Of a stretch of 64,000 bases of DNA, positions 54,131-62,841 are shown piece by piece. Within the stretch, counting starts at the first letter, position 1. Each line of letters starts with the position of its first letter. The notes below the pieces were generated by a model. The model did not search any database, had not been told where the DNA came from, and saw nothing but the letters and a program-made list of their open reading frames with translations. The DNA comes from Carboxylicivirga caseinilyticus (lineage in GTDB: Bacteria > Bacteroidota > Bacteroidia > Bacteroidales > Marinilabiliaceae): assembly GCA_025499705.1 (NCBI GenBank), contig JAFMVE010000020.1, positions 1-64,000 of the forward strand. Direction: 5' to 3'. Position numbers and translations under genes: made by a program.

Positions 54131-54160
54131 CAAATATAATTAGATAATTATCAAATCAAA
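54131..54160 (-). promoter_or_regulatory. Promoter of the thr operon
   Basis: Minus strand: TTTG (54160-54157), 18 nt, then TATATTTG (54138-54131), a perfect TAnnTTTG. Transcription would begin near 54125, just upstream of the Thr-rich leader peptide. Confidence 0.6.
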
Positions 54161-54420
54161 AATAACAGCCCATTTTTTGCATTAATTTGAAGATCAAATT
54201 CACAAAACTGTCTTCAAAATAAATTCCAACACTCATTATTCTAACGTAACTCTAATTACATATCCAAATGTAATTATTGGCTGAAATAGAATGCATAACT
54301 ATCCTTAAAAAATGATATCTATTAACTTGCAAATCAGAAAAGACAATACATCTTTCTCTTTACTTTCTGAAATAGTTTTTGTAAATTATATACAAAATTA
54401 CGTACCTAAATAGTTATCAC

Positions 54421-55413
54421 ATGAAACGGATTGGCATTGCATTATTATGGATAATATTCGTAATTCTTATTACGGGATGTAATCAAAAGCCAAAAATTGG
54501 TTTTTTGATGGATAGCCTCAATAACGAGAGATGGAAAAAAGATAAAGAGCTGTTTGTTCAAAAAGTTGAAGAACTGGGAGGTACAGCAATTGTTGAAATT
54601 GCTAATACCGATCCGGAAAAACAAATTTTACAGGCTCAGGAAATGATTGATCAGGATATAGATGTTTTGGTCGTTGTTCCTGTAGACCTTCAAAAAGCTG
54701 CTGAAATAGTAAAATTAGCCCATCGAAATTATGTTCCTGTTATCTCTTACGACCGCTTAATAAAAGACTGCAATCTGGATTACTATATATCAACCGACAA
54801 TATTCATGTCGGTGAATTACAGGCTAATTATCTTACAAAGATCTCACCCCAAGGTAAATATGCTTTAATCAGTGGACCTAAGAGTGATTATAATGCTTAT
54901 TTACTTCATTTAGGATGGATGAATATATTACAACCTTTAATTGATAAAGGAGATATTGAAATTGTTGTGGATGAATTCTCCAACTTTTGGCTTCCCGATG
55001 AAGCTTTCAGAATTATGAATGCCTATTTGAAAACATCAGATCAGGTTGATGCTATCATTTGTGGAAATGATGCTCTGGCCTCAGGTGTTATTATTGCCCT
55101 GAAAGATGCACACAAAGAAGGGACCGTTTTACTTGCAGGACAGGATGCTAACATACAGGCCGTTAGAAATATTGTTGCAGGCAACCAAACCATAACAATT
55201 TACAAACCCATTGAAGCATTGGCGTTTGCTGCTGCCAATGCAGCTATGAAAATTGCAGATGGAGAAGCACCTTCAAATATGAATATCACTGTTAATAACG
55301 GTAAAAGATTAGTACCTGCTATACTTTTAGAAGCTAGTGTTGTTAATCGCCAAAATATCAAAATGACTGTTATATCAGAAGGGTTTATGGGTGAGAGTGA
55401 AGTTTTTAATTAA
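54421..55413 (+). CDS. Sugar-binding periplasmic lipoprotein (XylF-like, Peripla_BP_4)
   Basis: A 330-residue exported substrate-binding protein. The lipobox LITGC gives Cys20. Family features are the start IGFLMDSLNNERWKKDKELFVQKVEELGGTAIVEIANTDPEKQILQAQEMIDQDIDVLVVVPVD, ISYDRLIKDCNLDYYISTDN, ICGNDALASGVIIALKDAH and the late TIYKPIEALAFAAANAAMKIADGEAPS. These match the D-xylose-binding group of ABC or sensor-coupled receptors. No ATPase or permease gene lies beside it, so it may feed a distant transporter or serve as a sensor component. A terminator follows. Confidence 0.85.
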   Translation: MKRIGIALLWIIFVILITGCNQKPKIGFLMDSLNNERWKKDKELFVQKVEELGGTAIVEIANTDPEKQILQAQEMIDQDIDVLVVVPVDLQKAAEIVKLAHRNYVPVISYDRLIKDCNLDYYISTDNIHVGELQANYLTKISPQGKYALISGPKSDYNAYLLHLGWMNILQPLIDKGDIEIVVDEFSNFWLPDEAFRIMNAYLKTSDQVDAIICGNDALASGVIIALKDAHKEGTVLLAGQDANIQAVRNIVAGNQTITIYKPIEALAFAAANAAMKIADGEAPSNMNITVNNGKRLVPAILLEASVVNRQNIKMTVISEGFMGESEVFN

Positions 55414-55435
55414 TCACCTATAACATTTTATTTAA

Positions 55436-55463
55436 ATGGCCGCCAAAAGCGGCTATTTTTTTG
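55436..55463 (+). terminator. Terminator after the sugar-binding protein gene
   Basis: ATGGCCGC (55436-55443) pairs with GCGGCTAT (55449-55456, one G-U) around CAAAA, followed by T7. Confidence 0.75.
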
Positions 55464-55509
55464 TTTGATAGCCCGTGATGATTACCTATTTTTGAAAAAA
55501 GATTAATGC

Positions 55510-58500
55510 ATGTCGCAACTAAAAATATACAGAGCCTCCGCCGGTTCTGGTAAAACATATACTCTTTCGGGCGAATTTATCAAGCTATTATTTGAAGATC
55601 CTTTAAATTACAAAAGCATACTGGCAGTTACCTTTACCAATAAAGCTACCTCCGAGATGAAAAACAGGATTCTCGAAAATTTATATGCCTTATCGGTTGA
55701 AAATGATGCTGATTATCTTGAAGATTTAATGAAGATTTATAACAAATCAAAAAAACAAATACAAAAGACTGCGCGACATTTATTAATTAATATTCTAAAT
55801 GATTTTTCGAAATTCTCAGTTAATACAATCGATAGTTTCTTTCAGAAAGTAATTCGTTCATTTGCTTATGAAGCTAATCTGCCTGCGGGTTTTAAGGTGG
55901 AACTTGATACCGATCGAGTTTTATCACAGGCGGTTGATGAATTACTAAGAGAATTAGAATTAAAAGGAAATGAAGAACTTCGTGGATGGCTTATCAATCA
56001 TACATTATCAAAAATTGAAGACGGAAGAGACTGGAATATCGCCAGTGAGCTAAAAACACTTGGTAAAGAAGTATTTAAAGAGGAATTTCAGAGTTTGAAT
56101 AGTGAAACCCTAGAAAAACTGCAAAATAAACAACTTCTTAACCTCTATAATAAACAATTACGACAGATCACTCACGACTTTGAAAACGCTGTTAAAAACC
56201 TTGCATCGGAAGGATTGCTGGTTATAAAGCAACATGGAGTTAACTACGACATGCTTCATTTAAAATCAAGGTCTCCACTTAAAAATCTTGAAAAACTTAG
56301 TCTTCTGCAAAAGGCAGATGATATTCTTACTATTCAGAAATTAATTCCGTTAGTTGATAATCCGGAAGAGTGTTTTAACAAGAAGAATAACGAATCGGAT
56401 AATAACAAAATAGCTGATTGCTTTGGTGACGGGTTAAATAAAATATTATTCGACCTTTCTGAACTCTTTATAAAAAACAAGACAAATTATTGCACGGCCA
56501 GACTTATTTCGTCAAATATTAATGCACTGGGTATAACAACCGATATTGCGATTAAAGTTCAGGAAATAGCTCGTAACGAGAATTTATTTCTACTTGCTGA
56601 TGCCAATAGATTGTTGTTTCAGATTATTGATCAGAATGAAACACCTTTTATCTATGAAAAAACAGGAACACGCTATCAAAACTATATGATAGATGAATTT
56701 CAAGATACCTCTCGATTGCAATGGAATAATTTTAAACCTTTGCTTTTGAACAGTGTAGCTGAGGATAAAATGGCAATGATTGTTGGGGATGTAAAGCAAT
56801 CAATTTATCGCTGGCGTAATTCAGACTGGAAATTGTTAAGTGATCAGGTTGAAAATGACTTCAGTGATTTCGGAACAGATCCTCTGATTCTGGAAACAAA
56901 TTGGAGAAGCTTTGAAAATATCATTCATTTCAACAATATTGTATTCAAAGAAGCAGCCAGAATGCTTCAATATGAATTTATTTCATCAACAGAAGAAAAC
57001 AACCCTCAGTTTGAAATACCTGAAGATTTAAAAACAAAAATAACGAAAGCATATGATGATACGGTTCAGAAAGTAGCTTCAAAATCAACAGGAACAGGTG
57101 GCTATATTAAAATGGCTTTTCCGGAAGGCAGTAAAAAAGCCGAATTTATGATTAATGCAACAACCAAGGCTGTTGAAGAAATTGAGTCCTTACTTGCTAA
57201 GGGTTATGAATACAAGGACATTTGTATTTTGGTTCGTCGTAAAAAAGAAGGTCAGCAAATAACAGAAGCTTTGCTTTCGGGAATTTATTCAACCACGAAT
57301 CAAAAACATCCGGTTATTTCAAACGAAACACTTTTGCTGGGTAGTTCTCCGGCCGTAAACCTGGTAATTCAACAAATTAAGTACATTCAGGATCCCGAAA
57401 ACACAGTTTATGAAGCCTATGTAGATTTATACAACTCGTTTTACAAAGTTGACAATGTTGACCAAGTTGGCAGTTGTGATGGAACAGATTTAATTAGTAG
57501 TGATCAAACTATTAAAGAAGTACTAAAACAAAAATTACTTGAATTAAAAGGTCAGCCTTTGTTTGAAATGGCCGAAACATTGGTGCGTGAATTACCCCAG
57601 CAAATTTTTGAGCATCAGTTTATTTTCATCCAGGGATTATTGGATGCAATACGCGACTATGTGACCAACTATTCTGTTAATGTGCATGATTTCATTGCCT
57701 GGTGGGACGATAAAGGTATGAACACAGCCATATCAGTTCCGGAAGGACAAAATGCAATTAATGTAATGACCATACATAAATCTAAAGGTCTGGAATTTAA
57801 GGCAGTGGTCATTCCCTATTGCAACTGGCCTATAGATGACAAAGGTTTTGGAAGCCTGATATGGTGTAAACCCCAAAGTGAACCTTTTAATCAAATAGAT
57901 CTTGTGCCTGTATCATACAATTCACAACTACTTCAATCTCATTTTATTGGTGAATATCTTGATGAAAGATTGCATCAGTTTGTAGATAATCTAAACCTGC
58001 TATATGTTGCTTTTACCCGCGCCAAAGAAAGCCTGATCGTATTGGGAGAACAACCTACAAAAACAGGAGGACTTAAAAGCGTATCCAATATTTTACATCG
58101 AATTGTCAATCAACTTAACCTGGTACAGATCGATGATGCTTCCAGAAAAGAAAAAATGATTGCTGCATGGGACATTGACCATTTGATTTTTGAATACGGA
58201 GCAATACCAGCGAATGAAAACAATAAAATAAATGAACCTCAGACCGAAAATTACATCGTTCGCACCTATGCCTTAAGTGATCGGATTAAAATTCACCCTG
58301 AAAGCATGATATTGAATTCACCTGACGGGCTTATTAATCTGAAAAAAGGCAAGTTAATGCATAAGTTATTTGAACTGATTGTAACATCTGAAGACGTTGA
58401 AAGAGCAGTAATGCAACTTATAATCAATGGTCAGATTAAAACTTCGGAAAAAGATAAAATTATCGATTTTATAAGCGAAAAAATTAATCAACCATTGGTA

Positions 58501-58788
58501 TCTGAATGGTTTAACCCCCAAAATACAATCATTAACGAAGGTGATATACTAACGCCTTCTGGACTATATCGCCCTGATCGTGTAATTATAACAAAAAATG
58601 AAACCATCGTTATTGATTATAAATTTGGTGAAATCAGAAACGACAAATATAGATCTCAGGTTAACCGTTATAAAAACCTCTTAATTAGAATGGGTTATAA
58701 AAATGTGAGAGGTTTTTTATGGTATATGGGATCCGAGAATTTAATTGAAGAAGTACTTGATCAACCGCAACAAGGTAAACTTTTCTAA
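55510..58788 (+). CDS. AddA/RecB-like UvrD-family helicase-nuclease
   Basis: A 1092-residue ATP-dependent exonuclease subunit for double-strand-break processing. Helicase motifs: Walker A ASAGSGKT at 9-16, motif II DEFQDTS at about 395, VGDVKQSIYRWR, the later NVMTIHKSKGLEFKAVVIPY (motif V) and YVAFTRAKESLIVLG (motif VI). The C-terminus carries a PD-(D/E)XK nuclease with RPDRVIITKNETIVIDYKFGE (about 1017-1037), as in AddA or RecB. Bacteroidota addA genes often sit beside an addB-like nuclease gene, and none is adjacent here. The stop codon lies one base from the stop of the convergent MCP-like gene. Confidence 0.88.
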   Translation: MSQLKIYRASAGSGKTYTLSGEFIKLLFEDPLNYKSILAVTFTNKATSEMKNRILENLYALSVENDADYLEDLMKIYNKSKKQIQKTARHLLINILNDFSKFSVNTIDSFFQKVIRSFAYEANLPAGFKVELDTDRVLSQAVDELLRELELKGNEELRGWLINHTLSKIEDGRDWNIASELKTLGKEVFKEEFQSLNSETLEKLQNKQLLNLYNKQLRQITHDFENAVKNLASEGLLVIKQHGVNYDMLHLKSRSPLKNLEKLSLLQKADDILTIQKLIPLVDNPEECFNKKNNESDNNKIADCFGDGLNKILFDLSELFIKNKTNYCTARLISSNINALGITTDIAIKVQEIARNENLFLLADANRLLFQIIDQNETPFIYEKTGTRYQNYMIDEFQDTSRLQWNNFKPLLLNSVAEDKMAMIVGDVKQSIYRWRNSDWKLLSDQVENDFSDFGTDPLILETNWRSFENIIHFNNIVFKEAARMLQYEFISSTEENNPQFEIPEDLKTKITKAYDDTVQKVASKSTGTGGYIKMAFPEGSKKAEFMINATTKAVEEIESLLAKGYEYKDICILVRRKKEGQQITEALLSGIYSTTNQKHPVISNETLLLGSSPAVNLVIQQIKYIQDPENTVYEAYVDLYNSFYKVDNVDQVGSCDGTDLISSDQTIKEVLKQKLLELKGQPLFEMAETLVRELPQQIFEHQFIFIQGLLDAIRDYVTNYSVNVHDFIAWWDDKGMNTAISVPEGQNAINVMTIHKSKGLEFKAVVIPYCNWPIDDKGFGSLIWCKPQSEPFNQIDLVPVSYNSQLLQSHFIGEYLDERLHQFVDNLNLLYVAFTRAKESLIVLGEQPTKTGGLKSVSNILHRIVNQLNLVQIDDASRKEKMIAAWDIDHLIFEYGAIPANENNKINEPQTENYIVRTYALSDRIKIHPESMILNSPDGLINLKKGKLMHKLFELIVTSEDVERAVMQLIINGQIKTSEKDKIIDFISEKINQPLVSEWFNPQNTIINEGDILTPSGLYRPDRVIITKNETIVIDYKFGEIRNDKYRSQVNRYKNLLIRMGYKNVRGFLWYMGSENLIEEVLDQPQQGKLF

Positions 58789-58789
58789 A

Positions 58790-59863
58790 TCAGAACTGAT
58801 ATTCATTAATTTTTCCTGTCATAATAGATAACTGCTCTTTCATCATTTGAAATGAAGCATTAACTTTTTCAAAATTAGTATGTAAAGACTCTGTTGAATC
58901 ATGTAAATCGAAGCTTTTATTATTGGTAAAGCCAACATTGGTCCGTAATATCTGAAGATCTTCACTTAACTTCTCTACGTCTGAGTTATTCTGATCAACC
59001 TTATGTACAATATCCGAAATAATTTCAATTATCGAATTAAGATTGCTTCTAATCTCGTTTGCTTTTGAAGCTACTGATGCTGAAGACTGAACAGTAAGAT
59101 CTGCCAATTTACGAACTTCTCCAGCTACAACTGCGAACCCTTTACCAGCGTCACCTGCTTTACTAGCTTCTATTGAGGCATTTAAAGAAATAATATTAGT
59201 TTGTGCTGCAATACTGTCAATCTGATCAAGTGATTTTTCAATTTCATCGGAGTGATGCACCATTTCCTCAATCACTTTTTTGTAATTAACAATCTTTTCC
59301 TGAGTTAGCTTAAAGTTATTTTCTACAATACCCATCGATCTTAGGGCTGTATTTACAACTCTCTCTGACTCACCTGAACTTTTACCTAATCTTTCTCCTA
59401 TCTCACGCACATGATAAAGTGATTTATTTAAATCTTCCAATGTAGTTACGCCATTATTGGTATGTTCGAAGTCGTTTAAAATAGTACCAGAATAATTGGT
59501 TACTTTTAATATTTCCTTTAAAAGCAATTTGATACTTTCGATACTTGAATTAATGCCTTTTATTATCACTCCAATAGTGTCATTACTCTCCAGTATAATT
59601 AAATCAGGAATATTTTTATTACTTAAATCATCTGCAACATTGGCAATTAGCCTTAATTTTTTAATTAACAACAATTTCACAAAGCCATAACTTACTAAAC
59701 CAACAGTTATACCAGCGCAAATGCAACCAATTAAAAACCAAATAAACATTCCTTCTTTCCAATGCACAAAGAAGTTAGCATAAACAGGGAATACAAATCC
59801 CATTATAATTCCAAATGCTAACATGCATAACTGTAGTCGTCTTAGAATACTTTTTTTAAACAT
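58790..59863 (-). CDS. Methyl-accepting chemotaxis-like membrane protein
   Basis: A 357-residue protein with two N-terminal TM helices (~9-30 and ~38-66) that leave almost no periplasmic part. A HAMP-like linker ([20 protein letters not shown]) leads to a long coiled coil with the MCP signalling tip [44 protein letters not shown] (about 220-260). It lacks a sensor domain, so it may sense membrane state or act through partners. No che genes are near. It converges with the AddA-like gene with a one-base gap and no terminator. Confidence 0.85.
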   Translation of the reverse strand: MFKKSILRRLQLCMLAFGIIMGFVFPVYANFFVHWKEGMFIWFLIGCICAGITVGLVSYGFVKLLLIKKLRLIANVADDLSNKNIPDLIILESNDTIGVIIKGINSSIESIKLLLKEILKVTNYSGTILNDFEHTNNGVTTLEDLNKSLYHVREIGERLGKSSGESERVVNTALRSMGIVENNFKLTQEKIVNYKKVIEEMVHHSDEIEKSLDQIDSIAAQTNIISLNASIEASKAGDAGKGFAVVAGEVRKLADLTVQSSASVASKANEIRSNLNSIIEIISDIVHKVDQNNSDVEKLSEDLQILRTNVGFTNNKSFDLHDSTESLHTNFEKVNASFQMMKEQLSIMTGKINEYQF

Positions 59864-60018
59864 GTTTGGGTAGGTGTTTTGTTAAAAAAAATACAATTCA
59901 TAACTCTAACAAAACTCCTATTATAAAGTTCAATTAAGAAACTTACATACAGGTAAATAAAACAATCAAATACTTAATTTAAAAATCGAATTTTAGAATA
60001 TATTTAATGAATCTTTTA

Positions 60019-60621
60019 TTACTTGTTTGTTTTTTTTGTCGCCCTGGGTTTCTTCTTTTTCTTTTCAACCGCATAACCAAATTTACCAATGCGTTTTCCC
60101 ACTTCGAAATAATGTCCGTGAGAATAAGTTATCGGCCTTGCTTTTTGCAAACTAAAAGCACCTGTTTTTTCGTCAATATATTTTTCATCTGCTTTCACAT
60201 TAACCACTTCGGCAATAAACATATCATGTGTTCCAAGCTCTTTAATCTCAGTAACTACACACTCAATATTAACAGATGATTCTTCAATGATGGGTGCCTT
60301 TACCTTAAGAGCCTTTCCGGGAGTAAGATGCATTTCTTTAAACTTATCAAACTGCCTTCCTGACCTAACGCCACACCAATCGGTTGCATAAGCAATATCT
60401 TTTGTTGTTAGATTGATAACAAACTCTCCGGTTTCTTTAAGAATGGGATAAGAATGTCGCCCTTTTCGAACAGATATATAACACATTGGCGGATCAGAAC
60501 ATATTGTTCCTGTCCATGCTATTGTTATTATATTATAGTTTTCCGGCTTATCTCCTACTGTTACCATTACAGCAGGAAGTGGGTAAATCATATTTCCTGG
60601 TTTCCAATCTTGCTTTCCCAT
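60019..60621 (-). CDS. Flavin reductase-like FMN-binding protein
   Basis: A 200-residue split-barrel protein of the flavin reductase domain family. Typical parts are YPLPAVMVTVGDKPENYNIITIAWTGTICSDPPMCYISVRKGRHSYPILKETGEFVINL, then AYATDWCGVRSGRQFDKF. It binds FMN and may reduce it with NAD(P)H or hold it for another enzyme. The C-terminal tail is extremely Lys-rich (VEKKKKKPRATKKTNK) and looks disordered, possibly for nucleic-acid or membrane contact. A -7-like TATTTTTG (minus strand, 60649-60642) lies about 20 nt upstream of the start. Confidence 0.85.
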   Translation of the reverse strand: MGKQDWKPGNMIYPLPAVMVTVGDKPENYNIITIAWTGTICSDPPMCYISVRKGRHSYPILKETGEFVINLTTKDIAYATDWCGVRSGRQFDKFKEMHLTPGKALKVKAPIIEESSVNIECVVTEIKELGTHDMFIAEVVNVKADEKYIDEKTGAFSLQKARPITYSHGHYFEVGKRIGKFGYAVEKKKKKPRATKKTNK

Positions 60622-60734
60622 ATTCTTACGTCTTTATTATACAAAAATAACATATAAAAATTAGGCTAAAAGCATTTTCATAAAAGGCATAGAATCCCGC
60701 TTATATGTTTTGCTTAAAAGTTGTACTTTATAAA

Positions 60735-60974
60735 ATGAGATACTTTTTAATTAGTTCAATTCTTTGCTTTGGTCTTTTTTACTCAATATTCTGAAACTAA
60801 TTTACATTGGAATATTTTGAAGTGAGTAGTTATTTTAATTCTAACTATGCGATTGAAGATAACCCATTGACTAAACATGATAGCATTACATAGGGACAGA
60901 GCTATAGTTTAACAGGAAAGTTAGATTTTGGATATAATAAAGTTTTAAATCTTGGATATTTTATAAGGTTTTAA
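60735..60974 (+). pseudogene. Decayed gene for a small secreted/outer-membrane protein
   Basis: An ATG with a signal-peptide-like start (MRYFLISSILCFGLFYS) loses its frame at a poly-T run near 60780. A second frame continues as EYFEVSSYFNSNYAIEDNPLTKHDSIT, hits a TAG, and then reads GQSYSLTGKLDFGYNKVLNLGYF before a stop at 60972-60974. The alternating hydrophobic/aromatic pattern of the last part fits a beta-barrel. At least one frameshift and one nonsense codon are required, so this is a broken gene. Confidence 0.55.
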
Positions 60975-61014
60975 CAGAAAACATCTGTTATTCAAATAGA
61001 TGTTTTCTGTTAAA
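60970..61014 (-). terminator. Terminator of pyrBI
   Basis: TTTAACAGAAAACATCT (60970-60986) pairs perfectly with 60998-61014, a 17-bp stem with an 11-nt loop, 14 nt after the pyrI stop on the minus strand. It is the strongest hairpin of the window. Confidence 0.75.
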
Positions 61015-61027
61015 TTAATATATTCAA

Positions 61028-61483
61028 CTACAATACCTCCAGATGTTCAGCTGTAGTAATTTTTTCACAATAATGACATTTTAGAGCTAGGGGCTCCTTA
61101 CCTGCTAATGAAAATTTTGTTGTAATCTTCTCATTATTAGTAATACATTTTGGGTTGAAGCATTTTGCTATACCTATAATACGCTCTGGTATTTCTACAT
61201 TTCTTTTTTCAACAACCTGATAATCTTTAATGATGTTTAATTTGGCTGACGGAGCAACTAATGAAATTTTATTAATATCATCATCAGCGAAGAATTTTTT
61301 AGCCACTTTAATGATAGCCTTTCTTCCTTGCTTTTTACTTTTAAAGTTTGTTCCAAAAGTTATCATACTCTCGCTTTGATCCAAACCTAAGATGGAAATA
61401 ACTTTAAACAAATGATTTGCCGGAATATGATCAATTACAGTTCCGTTTTTTATAGCGCTTACGTTTAATTCTTTTTTAACCAT
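61028..61483 (-). CDS. pyrI: Aspartate carbamoyltransferase regulatory subunit
   Basis: A 151-residue regulatory chain that binds CTP/ATP and holds catalytic trimers together. Nucleotide-binding domain: VSAIKNGTVIDHIPANHLFKVISILGL (start) and GRKAIIKVAKKFFADDDINKISLVAPSAKLNIIKDYQVV. The Zn site has four Cys in CFNPKCITN and LKCHYCEKI. It follows pyrB by 26 nt on the same strand, so the two are co-transcribed, ending at the strong hairpin 60970-61014. Confidence 0.97.
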   Translation of the reverse strand: MVKKELNVSAIKNGTVIDHIPANHLFKVISILGLDQSESMITFGTNFKSKKQGRKAIIKVAKKFFADDDINKISLVAPSAKLNIIKDYQVVEKRNVEIPERIIGIAKCFNPKCITNNEKITTKFSLAGKEPLALKCHYCEKITTAEHLEVL

Positions 61484-61509
61484 GACTTCTTACTTTATCA
61501 ATTCTTAAA

Positions 61510-62427
61510 TTATTTCACTAAACCTAAAATTGAGGCTATGATGGCCATTCGCGCATAAACACCATTCTCGGCTTGCTGAAAGTAATAGGCTTTAGGATTA
61601 TCATCAACATCAGTATGAATTTCGTTAACCCGAGGCAGAGGATGAAGAATTCTCAAATTATCTTTAGTATGATTAAGCATTGAATTACGCAATACATATA
61701 CATTCTTGACTTTTTCATATTCGATTGGATCAGAAAAACGTTCACGTTGAACCCTTGTCATATATAAAATATCGGCTTCCGATATGATATCTGTAAATTC
61801 CTTGTGTTCGTAATATTTGATACCTATTGAGTCTAAAAACAACTTATACTCATCAGGCATTTTTAAAGAGTCTGGAGCAATAAAATTAAAAGTGGTATTA
61901 AAATGTGACATAGCCATTAATAAGGAATGCACCGTACGTCCGTATTTTAAATCACCCACCATAAAAATATTCAAATTGTCTAAAGTTCCCTGAGTTTTAT
62001 AGATTGAATACAAATCCAATAAGGTTTGAGTAGGGTGTTGGTTGGCACCATCTCCGGCATTTATAATAGGCACACTTGACTGTTCAGATGCATATCGAGC
62101 AGCTCCTTCTAATGGATGACGCATTACAATCAAATCACTATAATTACTAACCATTTTAATGGTATCTTTAAGTGTCTCGCCTTTAGTGGTAGATGAAGAT
62201 GACGAATCGGAAAATCCTATAATACCACCTCCTAATCGAGTGATAGCAGTTTCGAAGCTTAAACGGGTTCGGGTTGAGGGTTCAAAAAATAGTGTTGCCA
62301 CAACTTTACTATCCAAAAGCTTTTGATTAGGATTTGCCTCAAATTCTGAAGCCAACTCAACAATGCGCATGATCTCATCCTTAGAGAAATCAGTGATGGA
62401 TACTAAACTTTTGTTCTTCATTTGCAT
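61510..62427 (-). CDS. pyrB: Aspartate carbamoyltransferase catalytic subunit
   Basis: A 305-residue catalytic chain that joins carbamoyl phosphate and aspartate, the first committed step of pyrimidine synthesis. Carbamoyl-phosphate motif [14 protein letters not shown], then [11 protein letters not shown], the aspartate-loop [12 protein letters not shown], and the C-terminal [16 protein letters not shown]. The length fits the family (~305-311). A start two codons later (MKNKSLVS) is also possible. No long leader with a pyrimidine attenuator is obvious, but an independent small transcript ends about 105 nt upstream. Confidence 0.97.
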   Translation of the reverse strand: MQMKNKSLVSITDFSKDEIMRIVELASEFEANPNQKLLDSKVVATLFFEPSTRTRLSFETAITRLGGGIIGFSDSSSSSTTKGETLKDTIKMVSNYSDLIVMRHPLEGAARYASEQSSVPIINAGDGANQHPTQTLLDLYSIYKTQGTLDNLNIFMVGDLKYGRTVHSLLMAMSHFNTTFNFIAPDSLKMPDEYKLFLDSIGIKYYEHKEFTDIISEADILYMTRVQRERFSDPIEYEKVKNVYVLRNSMLNHTKDNLRILHPLPRVNEIHTDVDDNPKAYYFQQAENGVYARMAIIASILGLVK

Positions 62428-62524
62428 TCTTTTTTAGCGATTAATCATACCACAAGGCACGACAGATATTTTGGTTTATTATTTTTAGTTTGAGAATTAT
62501 TAAAAAGAGAAAGAACCGAAGATT

Positions 62525-62562
62525 TCACAAAAAAAAGACCTGATAAAAATATCAGGTCTTTT
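62525..62562 (-). terminator. Terminator of the candidate small RNA
   Basis: AAAAGACCTGATA (62533-62545) and TATCAGGTCTTTT (62550-62562) form a 13-bp stem with a 4-nt loop. The minus strand continues into T8. Confidence 0.8.
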
Positions 62563-62708
62563 AAAAAATATCTAAAAATGAAAAATTGCTCTTTGTTATA
62601 GGTAACGTCACTAAAGAAAGAAAAACCATTACTTAACTTATCGTCAACCGGATGATAAGCATGGCATTTATGACGCCCGTTTGTATTAATTTCTTTCTTC
62701 ATTCCGGA
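62533..62708 (-). ncRNA. Candidate small RNA (~175 nt) upstream of pyrB
   Basis: A full transcription unit stands in the 414-nt gap between two genes. The promoter is on the minus strand (TTG at 62743-62741, 21 nt, TATCTTTG at 62719-62712), the start is expected near 62707, and the terminator is at 62533-62562. The RNA can form hairpins CTTATC/GATAAG and AAGAAAGAAA/TTTCTTTCTT. A weak frame from an ATG at 62702 runs into the terminator without a stop before it, so coding is unlikely. Confidence 0.45.
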
Positions 62709-62711
62709 ATT

Positions 62712-62743
62712 CAAAGATACGTAAATTTAATATTAATTACCAA
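62712..62743 (-). promoter_or_regulatory. Promoter of the candidate small RNA
   Basis: Minus strand TTG (62743-62741), 21 nt, TATCTTTG (62719-62712), a perfect match to TAnnTTTG. Confidence 0.55.
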
Positions 62744-62757
62744 GGAAAACTCTTTTT

Positions 62758-62804
62758 AAAAAATAACAATTGGGTAACTTTGATAAATATCAAAATCACC
62801 CAAT
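62758..62804 (-). terminator. Terminator of the S41 protease gene
   Basis: ATTGGGT (62769-62775) with ACCCAAT (62798-62804) and inner TTTGATA/TATCAAA. The minus strand continues into a T-rich tail, 38 nt after the protease stop. Confidence 0.7.
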
Positions 62805-62841
62805 CATTTGCTTTTCAAGCCTTAATTATGCTCTTATAATT

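Noticed and set aside
62445-62714. 89-codon minus-strand frame upstream of pyrB
   Set aside because: It reads through a 13-bp terminator hairpin and its second half encodes only T-run residues; a noncoding transcript explains the signals better.
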